Part shown: positions 55,293 to 64,000 of the stretch, in pieces
Layout: each line of letters opens with the position of its first letter
Position numbering within the stretch: position 1 is the first letter of the stretch
Source: an uncultured Aquimarina sp.
Lineage (GTDB): Bacteria; Bacteroidota; Bacteroidia; Flavobacteriales; Flavobacteriaceae
Length of the DNA: 64,000 nucleotides
Assembly (NCBI GenBank): GCA_947498455.1
Contig: CANMKK010000006.1
Span: 124,001 to 188,000, forward strand
Direction of reading: 5' to 3'
Program-made: the position numbers and the translations under genes
Notes under the pieces: generated by a model
What the model was told of the DNA's origin: nothing
What the model saw: the letters and a program-made list of their open reading frames with translations, nothing else
The model's database searches: none

Positions 55293-55861
55293 AACTCCTT
55301 TAATTCTTTATATCGTAGATCTGATTGAACAGCTTCTCTTAACTTTGATTTACATTTAAAAATACGTTGTCGCACTGTGTTTTCTGAGGCATACCCCAAT
55401 TCCTTTGCAATCTGAGCATATGGTATTTTATTAAAGTAAGATTTCAGGACTTTTCTACAATTCTCTGATATACTATTCATCTTCTCCTGAAACAATTCCC
55501 ATTTTTCCTGTTCATAGGCTGCCAATGCGATTTCGCGCTCTTCAGATATAAGAGTCAACGTTTTGGTATTTGTTACCCTTAGTTTTGACATTTTTGATTC
55601 TCTCCTCCAAGCATTCTTACACGTGGTGAAAAGATACGCTTCAAAACTAGAAGTAATTGTAAATTCTTTTGTCTGCGCTCTGGCAGCTAATTGTAATAAC
55701 CCTTTTTGCATTATATCCTTAGCATCATCTTCAGACCCTTGGTGCTTATAGATATATCCCAAAACCTTAGGGTATATTTTTTCGTAGATTTTTTTTATTC
55801 CGGATGCATCACCCGTAACCAGACTGTTTAATAAGTAATTATCATACTCTTGGTGGTTCAT
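55289..55861 (-). CDS. Sigma-70 family (ECF-like) RNA polymerase sigma factor (module 2)
   Basis: 190 aa. Region 2 covers about 25-90 (YKHQGSEDDAKDIMQKGLLQ, then YLFTTCKNAWRRESK). Region 4 covers about 130-180 (CRKVLKSYFNKIPYAQIAKELGY, then NTVRQRIFKCKSKLREAV). It is paralogous in plan to the sigma at 3159-3704. It is divergent from the subtilase gene across a 343-bp gap in which the same 11-bp sequence occurs near both genes. That would fit control of both by this sigma factor (inference). Confidence 0.9.
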   Translation of the reverse strand: MNHQEYDNYLLNSLVTGDASGIKKIYEKIYPKVLGYIYKHQGSEDDAKDIMQKGLLQLAARAQTKEFTITSSFEAYLFTTCKNAWRRESKMSKLRVTNTKTLTLISEEREIALAAYEQEKWELFQEKMNSISENCRKVLKSYFNKIPYAQIAKELGYASENTVRQRIFKCKSKLREAVQSDLRYKELKEL

Positions 55862-56204
55862 AAAATTACATAGCTATTTTATAAATTTAATTTTAGGGTA
55901 ACGTTGGGGATTGGAGACATTAATAAGAACAAACATAAGTATTATTCTTCTATCTAAATAGAGGAAAAAGCCTGTTTTTTTAAAAGGGTTTTATAGTAGT
56001 TTTCTTATATGAATATCTTTTTTTAATCTTATCTAACTGTATTGTTTTCAGGTTTTCGCGATCTCTATTCTCTTTTGCATAAAAAATAAATTATGTCTTT
56101 AGGGTAACAATATCGCTTCTTTGTACTCCTGTTCATAAATAACAGTAATTTTTCGAAGTGATTTGGGGATGAAAAGTCGCTTCGATAACTAAAAAACTAA
56201 AACC
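55862..56204. promoter_or_regulatory. Divergent control region sigma / subtilase with repeated TTTAGGGTAAC
   Basis: TTTAGGGTAAC occurs twice in the same orientation, at 55892-55902 (30 bp from the sigma start) and 56098-56108 (97 bp before the subtilase start). The GGGTAAC part resembles the GGAAC-type -35 element of ECF promoters. No gene seen in the gap. Confidence 0.4.
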
Positions 56205-57524
56205 ATGAAAAAAAGTATTTTATTAATTGTTGGAGTGTGTCTATTCGGAATATGGGGATGTTCTACAGACGAAAAAGAGAGTATTGAAACAGAGATTAAA
56301 ACCAATATTACAAAAAGTGTAAATAGTGTTCCTATTCCAGATATTGTATACAATCAAATCGTTATTAAGTTTAATAACCAATCATTATCTAATACTCAAA
56401 AAACAGCTATCCGAGATACTATTCAAAACAGGTACAACTTCATAATACAAAATCTGGAGGTTTGCGATTGTGACCCTAATGGTCCTGAATTATGGACAAT
56501 AGAAAGTACATTAGCCAATACCAGTATTAATGTAGAAAACTTGGTTAGTAATCTCGATAATAATTCCTCTGAAAATGGAGTAGAAGCTGATCTTCAATTT
56601 TATTTTAACATAAGCGATGACAGGTTATCTGGTAATCAAAATGTACGTTTAGAGAATAAAATAACACCTACTAATAATGCAGATATAATAAACATCGCCA
56701 TTGTAGATACAGGAATTGATTATAGTTATTTCCCTTCACCATTTTTATATGATACTAGAGGAACAAACAATGGTCTGTTTGGGGTTTCTGGTTGGGACTT
56801 TGTAAATCATGATAAAGATATACTAGACGATCATGGGCATGGTACAACAGTCGCAAAAATCATTACATCAGAACTAGATGCCACTAATACACCTTATGCC
56901 CTATTGGCTATTAAAGCATTTGATAAAAGAGGAAGAGCTAATTATTTTGACGTTGTATGTGGAGTCAATTATATTTCAAAATTAACAGACATTCATATCG
57001 TCAATTTAAGTTTTGGTTGGTACGGATTAGCTGAACAATCTATTTTAGGGAATTTATTGGATAGTGTAAAAAACAATGCACTGATTATAACATCTGCCGG
57101 TAATCTTGGGGTTGACATCGAGGATGAAGAGAACGCTCATTTCCCCTCAGGGTATAATTTAGATCATATGATTACAGTAGGAGGATACGAGTTAAATACC
57201 CCATTAAGCACCTATCCAACAGTAGAAGAAATATTGGATGAGGTTGTTATTAATCAATCTAACTACGGAATCAACAATGTAGATCTAGTAGCTCCTTTTG
57301 ACGGGTATGAAATTATATTTAATCGCCAAATAATTCATCCAATCGGAACCTCATTCTCTACCGCATATACCACAGCTATAGCGGCAAAATTATATGATAG
57401 AGAAAACTCAGTTTTGAGGTTTAGAGATGCCATAATTCAATCTTGCTTTATTTTAGAAAGAATAGCAAATTCTATTAACAATGGATATGTATTGACACGA
57501 AACCACATAAATGAAACTCCCTAA
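56205..57524 (+). CDS. S8 family serine peptidase (subtilase), lipoprotein
   Basis: 439 aa. Lipoprotein signal ending at Cys19 (LFGIWGCS). An inhibitor-I9-like propeptide covers about 45-135 (YNQIVIKFNNQSLSNTQKTA). The subtilisin catalytic domain carries the full triad: Asp168 (IAIVDTGID), His212 (DDHGHGTTVAK), Ser383 (PIGTSFSTAY), plus oxyanion Asn300 (ITSAGNLG). It is therefore an active-looking, membrane-anchored periplasmic or surface protease. It is the first gene facing away from the sigma/TPR pair and is followed by its own terminator, then by the CHAT protease gene. It may act on the TPR proteins or activate the CHAT protease, which is untested. Confidence 0.93.
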   Translation: MKKSILLIVGVCLFGIWGCSTDEKESIETEIKTNITKSVNSVPIPDIVYNQIVIKFNNQSLSNTQKTAIRDTIQNRYNFIIQNLEVCDCDPNGPELWTIESTLANTSINVENLVSNLDNNSSENGVEADLQFYFNISDDRLSGNQNVRLENKITPTNNADIINIAIVDTGIDYSYFPSPFLYDTRGTNNGLFGVSGWDFVNHDKDILDDHGHGTTVAKIITSELDATNTPYALLAIKAFDKRGRANYFDVVCGVNYISKLTDIHIVNLSFGWYGLAEQSILGNLLDSVKNNALIITSAGNLGVDIEDEENAHFPSGYNLDHMITVGGYELNTPLSTYPTVEEILDEVVINQSNYGINNVDLVAPFDGYEIIFNRQIIHPIGTSFSTAYTTAIAAKLYDRENSVLRFRDAIIQSCFILERIANSINNGYVLTRNHINETP

Positions 57525-57550
57525 TTAAATTTAAGGCACTTCTATATTTT

Positions 57551-57590
57551 AAAAGGCTAATTACTACTATATGTGTATTAGCCTTTTTTT
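57551..57590 (+). terminator. Terminator after subtilase gene
   Basis: Stem AAAAGGCTAAT (57551-57561) / ATTAGCCTTTT (57577-57587), followed by more T. It separates the subtilase transcript from the CHAT gene, which starts 89 bp later. Confidence 0.85.
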
Positions 57591-57678
57591 GTACTATTGA
57601 CTATCCAAACCAAGTAAGTGTGCTTTTATGATAGTAAACCTATCTTAGCTTTAAGTAGTTATTTTATATTTTTACAAA

Positions 57679-60423
57679 ATGAACTACCGACTATTTATCA
57701 CTCAATTTATTTTCACTATTTCTTTTTCAATTTCATTTTCACAGAAATCCAACAATTTTTCAGACATATTATCCTCTAACTATAGCTTAATAATAAAAGA
57801 ACATAAAATAGATTCTTTTTTCTGCAAAAACATACCATTAGTATCTACTTTAGAAACTTCTAATTATTATCACGAATATGGATTATGGTATTTCCGGAGT
57901 TGGTTAAAAAACAAAGACAAGACGAGTCTTTTAAAAAAAGCGATTTCTTATACAAATGAATCCAAAATTCTTAAAAAAAGTATCGATACCATTGATCCGA
58001 AATCCTTAAAAAAGACACTCTATAATCTAGGTTATTTTAATTTTTCAAATAATGGTTTTTTCGAAGCAATTCAAAACTATTCCGAAGTGATTAAAACGAA
58101 AAACCCTGAAGAACAATTCATATATACTTATAATGCATTAGGGGAAACTTATGCGAAAATTGCAGATTTCCATAAAGCATTAGACTACTTGGATAAAGCA
58201 ATTGAATTGTCAAAAAAGAGTGACTCAAACAGGAAAAAGCTCGCAAATGCATATTTATATCGAGCAAACGTCTATTCTTTAATGGGTTATAAAGAGTATT
58301 CTAAAGAAATACAACGAGATCTATTCAATGTAGATTCTATATTAAACTTAGCTACTTTTAATATATCCGAACAAAAAAATCAAATCCATCAAATTGAGGG
58401 AAATCGATTGTTACAAACAGGGAAGTATAAAGAATCAACCAAGTATTTTTTCAAAGTTTTAGAACGATTACAACCGAATGATTCCTCTTCTCTTTCTAAG
58501 GTTTACAATAGTATTGGATTATCTTTACTGAATCTCAAAAAACACAAAAAGGCTCAATCCTGTCTTCAAAAATCAATTTCGTATGATTCAAAATTTACAG
58601 CTCCTTATGAAAATTTAGGCGATTTATATATGAAACAAACTGAATTTAAAAAAGCACTGTATCAGTATCAAAAAGCTATTCATTATACAATTTCAAACGG
58701 TCAAGAATTTACATACTATGATTTGATTTCTAAAGAGGAATTAGAACTAGCAACCAATAAGTATTATCTTTTACATCATCTCATACAAAAGGCAAATGGT
58801 TGGATAAGCTATTATCATCATGATGCTAATAAAGAACACTTACTACAAGCGCTTAAAACCTTTAAGATAGCAGACCAATTGGTAGATATTATCCGTTTTG
58901 AAAGCACAGAATATAAATCTAAATTATACTGGAGAGAGCAAAGTGCCAACTTATACATCAAAGCTGTAGAAGTATGCTATTTGCTGAATAAACCAGAAGA
59001 TGCTTACTATTTTATGGAAAAAAATAAGGCCTTGTTATTATTAGAAGATATCACCAATGAGCAAGCCAAAGAAAATGCAAATATCCCCACTTCGATTGCC
59101 AAACGGGAGTTCGAGTTAAAGCAAGCCATCTATCTTTCGGAAAACAACCTGAATACTCCTAAAAATCTGTCACAGGATTCTATACAAATCCTAAAAAACA
59201 CCATCTATACCCATAAGAGGACTTATGAAAAATTTGTAGACTCCTTGGATCAAGTATTCCCAAGCTATGCTTCTAATAAAAAAAAGATACAAGTACTCCC
59301 CTATGCTACCTTCCATAAAAAATACGTATCAGATGATGAAGTAGTACTACACTATATTCTTAACGATCAAGAAGGCTATGGAATCTTACATACTGTCCAT
59401 ACTCCTGTTTTCTTTAAAATAAAAAACATAGATACTTTACAAAAGGAAATCGTTGCATTAAGGGAACAGTCTGCCAAGTGGTTTTCGGATCAAGATCAAT
59501 TAGATGCACACCATAAAACAGCTTATCAAATTTTCCGAAAACTGATACCTCAACAGGTATATGATAAGGTCAAGGAAAAAAACCTAACGATCATACCAGA
59601 TTATACACTGCAGCAAATTTCTTTTGAAACCCTTACCACCTCTGATCAGAAACAACGCTTTTTTATTGAAGATACCGAAATCCGGTATGCCTATTCTATG
59701 TCTTATCTGGATCAGAATAATCAAAAGATTAGAAAACCTACGTATGATTTTATGGGATTAGCTCCTGTAAGCTTTACGTATGATACATTGAGTACTTTAT
59801 CCCTAAGTAAAGAAGAGGTTCGATCGATATCAGAACTGGTATCCGGGGATACCCTTCTTGAAGAACACGCTACTAAATCTAACTTTTTGGATACTATTGG
59901 TTCTTATCGGATCATGCATCTCTCCACTCATGCGGATACTGGTGGTTCTAATCCTTGGATTGCCTGTAAGGATGCCAGCATCTCATTAAACGAGATTTAC
60001 GCTACCCAAAACCAATCGGATATGGTGGTGCTTAGTGCCTGCAAAACATCTTTGGGAACACTAGAAAAAGGAGAAGGTATCATGAGTCTTGCCAGAGGTT
60101 TTTTTCATTCGGGTGCTAAGAGTGTACTCTCTTCTTTATGGTCCACCAATGATAAATCGAATCAGGAGATACTATTTGACTTTTATAAAGGTTTACAACA
60201 AGGGTTTACCAAATCTACTGCACTTCGCAAAGCTAAATTAAAATACATCCAAACACATCACGGGAGCGAATTATCTCCTTTTTATTGGGGTTCTCTGATT
60301 CTTATAGGAGATGCTAGTAATATTTCGTTGTATTCTAATAATACGACCTGGAATTGGTTATGGATTGCTGTCTTACCATTGTTCTTCATTTTTCTATATA
60401 TGCGAAAAAGAAGTAAGACGTAG
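57679..60423 (+). CDS. Exported TPR-CHAT caspase-like protease with C-terminal membrane anchor (module 2)
   Basis: 914 aa. Signal peptide FTISFSISFSQ, then TPR repeats over about 80-400 (YNALGETYAKIADFHKALDY, APYENLGDLYMKQTEFKKAL). The CHAT domain (about 600-870) has an intact dyad: His751 (MHLSTHAD) and Cys788 (LSACKTSLG). The family segment GEGIMSLARGFFHSGAKSVL is present. A C-terminal membrane helix (about 891-907) ends in MRKRSKT. The layout is the same as in the protein at 4432-7281, and the C-terminal halves are clearly similar. The TPR parts differ, suggesting different partners. The predicted site is the periplasmic face of the inner membrane. Confidence 0.9.
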   Translation: MNYRLFITQFIFTISFSISFSQKSNNFSDILSSNYSLIIKEHKIDSFFCKNIPLVSTLETSNYYHEYGLWYFRSWLKNKDKTSLLKKAISYTNESKILKKSIDTIDPKSLKKTLYNLGYFNFSNNGFFEAIQNYSEVIKTKNPEEQFIYTYNALGETYAKIADFHKALDYLDKAIELSKKSDSNRKKLANAYLYRANVYSLMGYKEYSKEIQRDLFNVDSILNLATFNISEQKNQIHQIEGNRLLQTGKYKESTKYFFKVLERLQPNDSSSLSKVYNSIGLSLLNLKKHKKAQSCLQKSISYDSKFTAPYENLGDLYMKQTEFKKALYQYQKAIHYTISNGQEFTYYDLISKEELELATNKYYLLHHLIQKANGWISYYHHDANKEHLLQALKTFKIADQLVDIIRFESTEYKSKLYWREQSANLYIKAVEVCYLLNKPEDAYYFMEKNKALLLLEDITNEQAKENANIPTSIAKREFELKQAIYLSENNLNTPKNLSQDSIQILKNTIYTHKRTYEKFVDSLDQVFPSYASNKKKIQVLPYATFHKKYVSDDEVVLHYILNDQEGYGILHTVHTPVFFKIKNIDTLQKEIVALREQSAKWFSDQDQLDAHHKTAYQIFRKLIPQQVYDKVKEKNLTIIPDYTLQQISFETLTTSDQKQRFFIEDTEIRYAYSMSYLDQNNQKIRKPTYDFMGLAPVSFTYDTLSTLSLSKEEVRSISELVSGDTLLEEHATKSNFLDTIGSYRIMHLSTHADTGGSNPWIACKDASISLNEIYATQNQSDMVVLSACKTSLGTLEKGEGIMSLARGFFHSGAKSVLSSLWSTNDKSNQEILFDFYKGLQQGFTKSTALRKAKLKYIQTHHGSELSPFYWGSLILIGDASNISLYSNNTTWNWLWIAVLPLFFIFLYMRKRSKT

Positions 60424-60491
60424 TTTTTTTAGAAAAAAGTAATCCTCTTTTGCTTTGTATATATTTGCAAATCAAAATAAGGAAGGAAAAA

Positions 60492-61271
60492 ATGAAAAAT
60501 TTTATTTACGTATTACTCTTAAATATTCTTTTGGTGAATTGTGGCTCTGATGATGCCGAACTAACCCCTAGACTCTGGTTACAAGTTCAGGAAATCCCGG
60601 CTGATGTCTCGGATAGTTATTCTTTTGAAGATCTAAACATTAAGGTGTATAAATCTAAAGATGATTATAACCAAGAAACCAATGCTGTTTATTCCGGAAA
60701 GCTTGATGCTTCTGGAGAACTGGAAATAACAAATGGAATAGAAAAAGGAATTGCATACTATGTAGACATCTATAGTGATGATAATGTACTAAGCAATTGG
60801 GAAGTTTCTCTCGCCTCTTTTGATCCGAATGATGCGTTGACTACCTACACTAGTAATGAGAATTCTGGTTTAGCGATTAATATTTTGCTTACTAAGGGTA
60901 GTCGTCATTTTGTAGGAACATGGAACTTTTCGGATTATAATAGTTCTCACTTTGGTCACGAAACACATGATAGAACTGTACGAACAACATTGACAATTAA
61001 TAAAGATTTTTCTGTAGTGTCTAAGGAAACGTATAATGACAAAACATTTACTGTAAACTATGGAATAAATGGTGTGTTTGATGGGCAACTTTCTTTAAAC
61101 TACATACATACACTACCATCTGAGAGTGGATATCCGTACGCTCTAGGAGCTGACAGTCAGAGTATCCTAGTTAATACAGAAGCTATATATATCAATATGC
61201 AAGCTGATTCTGCTAATAAACTGATAGAATTCTATGATTATGCAGATGAATATGTATTTTATTCTAAGTAA
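60492..61271 (+). CDS. Lipoprotein of unknown function downstream of CHAT gene
   Basis: 259 aa from the ATG at 60492, chosen over an in-frame ATG 14 codons earlier. This start follows a good AGGAAGG site and begins a clean lipoprotein signal (FIYVLLLNILLVNC). The N-terminal domain (about 25-120) looks Ig-like or carboxypeptidase-regulatory-like (NIKVYKSKDDYNQETN, YSGKLDASGELEITNGIEKG). The C-terminal part (FVGTWNFSDY, TLTINKDFSVVSKETY) resembles a lipocalin-like domain. It starts 68 bp after the CHAT stop and is likely co-transcribed. Module 1 also has a lipoprotein beside its CHAT gene, though with no visible sequence similarity. Confidence 0.75.
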   Translation: MKNFIYVLLLNILLVNCGSDDAELTPRLWLQVQEIPADVSDSYSFEDLNIKVYKSKDDYNQETNAVYSGKLDASGELEITNGIEKGIAYYVDIYSDDNVLSNWEVSLASFDPNDALTTYTSNENSGLAINILLTKGSRHFVGTWNFSDYNSSHFGHETHDRTVRTTLTINKDFSVVSKETYNDKTFTVNYGINGVFDGQLSLNYIHTLPSESGYPYALGADSQSILVNTEAIYINMQADSANKLIEFYDYADEYVFYSK

Positions 61272-61321
61272 TATTATTACTGAGATAAGAAGATCTTTTT
61301 CATAATATCATGGTATCGTAT

Positions 61322-61361
61322 AAAAGAGGGTGTTTGATAAATCGATCACCCTCTTTTTTGT
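61322..61361. terminator. Bidirectional terminator between lipoprotein and metalloprotease genes
   Basis: Stem AGAGGGTG / CACCCTCT with partly paired inner part, followed by a T run on the plus strand and a shorter one on the minus strand. It serves both convergent genes. Confidence 0.85.
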
Positions 61362-61372
61362 ACACGTCTGGA

Positions 61373-64000
61373 TTATTTAGAAATCATAATCTTATGTGTT
61401 TTGGAAAACCCATTCCGACCCGAAAATTTAATCAAGTAGGTTCCTGTATTATATATACTTAGGTTAATTTTCGTATTCATTTCATGAACATCTTTAGTAA
61501 TTAATTTACGTCCTCTGATATCATACAATTCTATTTTCATTCCATTCAGGTCATGGTCTTTAGATTGAATTTTTACCTGTATTTCTTCAATTGCAGGGTT
61601 AGGATATAGTGCGATCGAATATGTATCTGGTACAATTGCCTCTACCTGAGTAGTGCTACTATTCTTATTATGTAATTCATTACTACGATACATACTCGAT
61701 AATTCTGGCCATTTTTCATAATAAAACCAGTCATATATCTCGTAATATTTTAGTGCCAGCAAGTGTTTACCGTTATGAGGTGTTGCTTTTACAGTTAAGT
61801 AATCATTCCCTGCTCCATATAAGGTCCAATCATCTAGTTTTGCTGTCCCTCCATTATTCCAATTTTGCTGAAAAGTACTACCGTTAAAATCTGCTGTTGC
61901 AGCCCATGTATTATTGATATTCAACACTTCATCTTTTGCATCCTGATCAAAGTTTCCTGCCAATATGCGTTGTTCACTATTTAATGGCAAAATCTGCATA
62001 CTTGCAAAATTAGAAGCTCCGTATTGACTCCAGATCCAATTCCACTGAGAGGTACTGTTATTAAAACGTAATACGGTTACCCAGGAGTTTACCCAGGTTA
62101 ACAATTCATCGGCATTGGTATCTGTAAATTTACCTACCGTATATCGATGGCTATAATTAGAGGCTACTCCACCAATATCCCCACTACCACTATTCGTCCA
62201 TCGCTGTGTAAAACCACCAGTATTAAAATCAAAAAGACTGGCCCAATCATATGAAAACCCTAGTAGTTCATCTTTCCCGTCTCCATCAAAATCCCCGATC
62301 TGAAACTGATCCGTAGATCGTATATGCCAGCTAGAAATCTTAAAACTTCCATAATTACTCCATTTAAAATACCATGAATTGGTAGCTGCATCAAATCCTT
62401 GCACGGTTGCCCAAGCATTACTGACCGACATAGATAATAGATCTGTGATTCCATCACCATCAAAATCCCCTGTAAAATGCCGATCTCCATTATTCATATA
62501 CCAGGAGCCTATCCATCTACTTCCGTTATTTTTCCAAACCTCATACCAATCAGTACCATTATCGCAGGAGTAATCTTCCATTCCCGACCAGGTACTACTA
62601 CTCATAAAAAGTAATTCTTCATCACCATCACCATCAAAATCTCCCGCCAGTTTATGATCTCCATTATTAAAATACCAACCACCCAGCCTTCGCTTATTTC
62701 GGGAATTTGTCCAGGTCATCTCCCAATCATTGCCTACCGTAGATGGATCTATATTATTTAGGCAACTACCATATGAAACTATATGATTTTGTGCTTGTGT
62801 AACATTAGACGCATTAAAGAAATAACCTGTGGTATAATAACACATAATTCCCGGATCGGTAGTACACTCGGTATTCCCCGAAATTTCAAACGGATGAATC
62901 ATACCAAATGAATGTCCTATCTCATGAGCTACAGTATCGTAGTTGCCCCACTCATCACAGATTACAACACTCGCATCTGCAGCTCTACAAATAGTGCCAA
63001 TACCACTAGCTCTCCCTACTACCTCTAACTTTCCGTTATTGTTTTTTAATCTTCTATGCCCTGTAAACAACATACTCAGGTCTGGTGCAATCCCATTATT
63101 GAGAAAAATGGAAGGTATATTTGCTCTAAATTCATTAACAAGCCCCAGTGATTGTATAGTTGTATATGGGTCTGCACTTGTTGTATATGTATGCTGAGCA
63201 ATTACACTAAATAGTATATTAAAATAGATCGAATAAATCCCTTCTGTTTGATTGAGTACTGATAAGATTTTTGCATTGGCACCTCCACTATTTTGATATT
63301 TCTGATAATATTCATAATCCGCATCGGTTGCTATCTCCAGATATTTAGGAGTACAGTGGATTGTTCCTCCTTTTGCTGCAAATGTTTTATCACCAATATG
63401 TATTTCTTCCTGATCTTCTAATGCCATAATAGTTGATTCGCATGATCTGGCGTTGGGTCTTTTTATATCCTCTAATCGATATACCAATAATACGTTTTGT
63501 ACTTCATCATTCTTCAAAAAATGACGGGTAGATTCAAAAAATAACCAGTCATTCTTTTCTTTATCATATATATACCCCCAGAAATTATCTTCGGTAACAG
63601 TATATCTTACCACATTATTCCTGTTTTTATCCGTAAAGCCCTTAAACGTCTCTACAGTATATTCACTATCCGTTTCTATACTTCGTTTCGTAACAATTTC
63701 TCCATTAATAGCTTCGACATATTGCGGACTTCGTATATCATTCTGTTGTAGGTATATGAGATATTTCCAATTAGGACCATGTATTAAAAATTCAGTTCCA
63801 TAGGTATCTTTATATACGTGTTCATGGAGCGCTTTAAAATCAAAATCATATAATTCATATTCTTTTAGATACTCCTCTAAACCCAGTTCTCCTATTGTTA
63901 CAGGTTTAAGCTGAAATGTAGCTGGTTCATAAGTATCGATATGATCAAAATCACTTCCTTCTTTTTCCGGTACTTGTTCCTGTCCGTATAGCATCGTAAT
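61373..64000 (-). CDS. T9SS-secreted zinc metalloprotease with FG-GAP repeats (5' end outside window)
   Basis: At least 875 codons, open to the right edge. The ATG at 63994 sits inside what looks like the end of a signal peptide (ITMLYGQEQVPE), so the true start is probably outside. After a propeptide (about 1-200) comes a catalytic domain with HEIGHSFGMIH, the metzincin zinc site HExxHxxGxxH, and a Met-turn segment GIMCYYTTG. This suggests an M12/M43-type protease. FG-GAP/VCBS repeats follow (GDFDGDGDEELLF, GDFDGDGITDLLS). A C-terminal T9SS type A sorting domain ends it (YPNPAIEEIQVKI, TYLIKFSGRNG). It is secreted and probably degrades extracellular proteins, for instance in crustacean cuticle. 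Confidence 0.9.
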   Translation of the reverse strand: MTMLYGQEQVPEKEGSDFDHIDTYEPATFQLKPVTIGELGLEEYLKEYELYDFDFKALHEHVYKDTYGTEFLIHGPNWKYLIYLQQNDIRSPQYVEAINGEIVTKRSIETDSEYTVETFKGFTDKNRNNVVRYTVTEDNFWGYIYDKEKNDWLFFESTRHFLKNDEVQNVLLVYRLEDIKRPNARSCESTIMALEDQEEIHIGDKTFAAKGGTIHCTPKYLEIATDADYEYYQKYQNSGGANAKILSVLNQTEGIYSIYFNILFSVIAQHTYTTSADPYTTIQSLGLVNEFRANIPSIFLNNGIAPDLSMLFTGHRRLKNNNGKLEVVGRASGIGTICRAADASVVICDEWGNYDTVAHEIGHSFGMIHPFEISGNTECTTDPGIMCYYTTGYFFNASNVTQAQNHIVSYGSCLNNIDPSTVGNDWEMTWTNSRNKRRLGGWYFNNGDHKLAGDFDGDGDEELLFMSSSTWSGMEDYSCDNGTDWYEVWKNNGSRWIGSWYMNNGDRHFTGDFDGDGITDLLSMSVSNAWATVQGFDAATNSWYFKWSNYGSFKISSWHIRSTDQFQIGDFDGDGKDELLGFSYDWASLFDFNTGGFTQRWTNSGSGDIGGVASNYSHRYTVGKFTDTNADELLTWVNSWVTVLRFNNSTSQWNWIWSQYGASNFASMQILPLNSEQRILAGNFDQDAKDEVLNINNTWAATADFNGSTFQQNWNNGGTAKLDDWTLYGAGNDYLTVKATPHNGKHLLALKYYEIYDWFYYEKWPELSSMYRSNELHNKNSSTTQVEAIVPDTYSIALYPNPAIEEIQVKIQSKDHDLNGMKIELYDIRGRKLITKDVHEMNTKINLSIYNTGTYLIKFSGRNGFSKTHKIMISK

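Noticed and set aside
60450..60491. Upstream ATG for the lipoprotein after the CHAT gene
   Set aside because: It would put a charged segment before the lipoprotein signal. The ATG at 60492 has a good ribosome binding site and a clean signal peptide.
63992..63994. ATG as start of the metalloprotease
   Set aside because: The frame is open to the window edge and the ATG falls at the end of a likely signal peptide, so the true start is probably outside.

Overview
The window is low-GC DNA from a marine-type member of the Bacteroidota, most likely family Flavobacteriaceae (an Aquimarina-like genus is my inference). Support comes from paired SusC/SusD outer-membrane systems, secreted enzymes with C-terminal type IX secretion (T9SS) sorting domains, lipoprotein signal peptides, LytTR regulators and mostly absent Shine-Dalgarno sequences. 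I see no rRNA, tRNA or CRISPR array.

Layout. 1-2.4 kb: class I ribonucleotide reductase, nrdB then nrdA (nrdA runs off the left edge). 3.2-8.0 kb: a sigma factor with a TPR membrane protein (probable anti-sigma), facing a TPR-CHAT caspase-like protease and a coiled-coil lipoprotein. 8.1-13.8 kb: housekeeping genes (DUF3109, MarC, S41 protease, dCMP deaminase, HupE/UreJ-like, MscS). 13.8-14.5 kb: repeat-rich intergenic DNA, then a large FG-GAP/ASPIC lipoprotein. 17.9-50 kb: a chitin/N-acetylglucosamine locus. Its leftward operon holds two susC-susD-nagB units in tandem, then a GlcNAc kinase and a GH20 hexosaminidase. Its rightward genes are a LytS-type kinase, a LytTR regulator, an SSS symporter, a NagX-like protein, one GH19 and two GH18 chitinases with CBM5/12 modules, and a second LytTR regulator.

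The chitin genes form a complete route. Secreted chitinases cut chitin, SusCD pairs import oligomers, GH20 releases GlcNAc, and the symporter and/or NagX would bring it into the cytoplasm. The kinase makes GlcNAc-6-P, and a fused NagB-LmbE protein, present as two apparently identical copies, probably handles the 6-phosphate. No nagA is visible, so the LmbE half may be the deacetylase.

50-54.4 kb is a decay zone: a T9SS/Ig-like gene remnant split by a MITE-like hairpin, a lipoprotein gene, a degenerate IS5-family element, and a Crp/Fnr fragment cut off at the IS end. 54.5-61.3 kb is a second sigma/TPR/CHAT module, this time with a subtilase. The window ends in a T9SS metalloprotease that is cut by the right edge.

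The best candidate for an undescribed system is the recurring sigma - TPR membrane protein - TPR-CHAT protease set, which occurs twice here in different gene orders. Its predicted topology suits proteolytic control of a sigma factor across the inner membrane.
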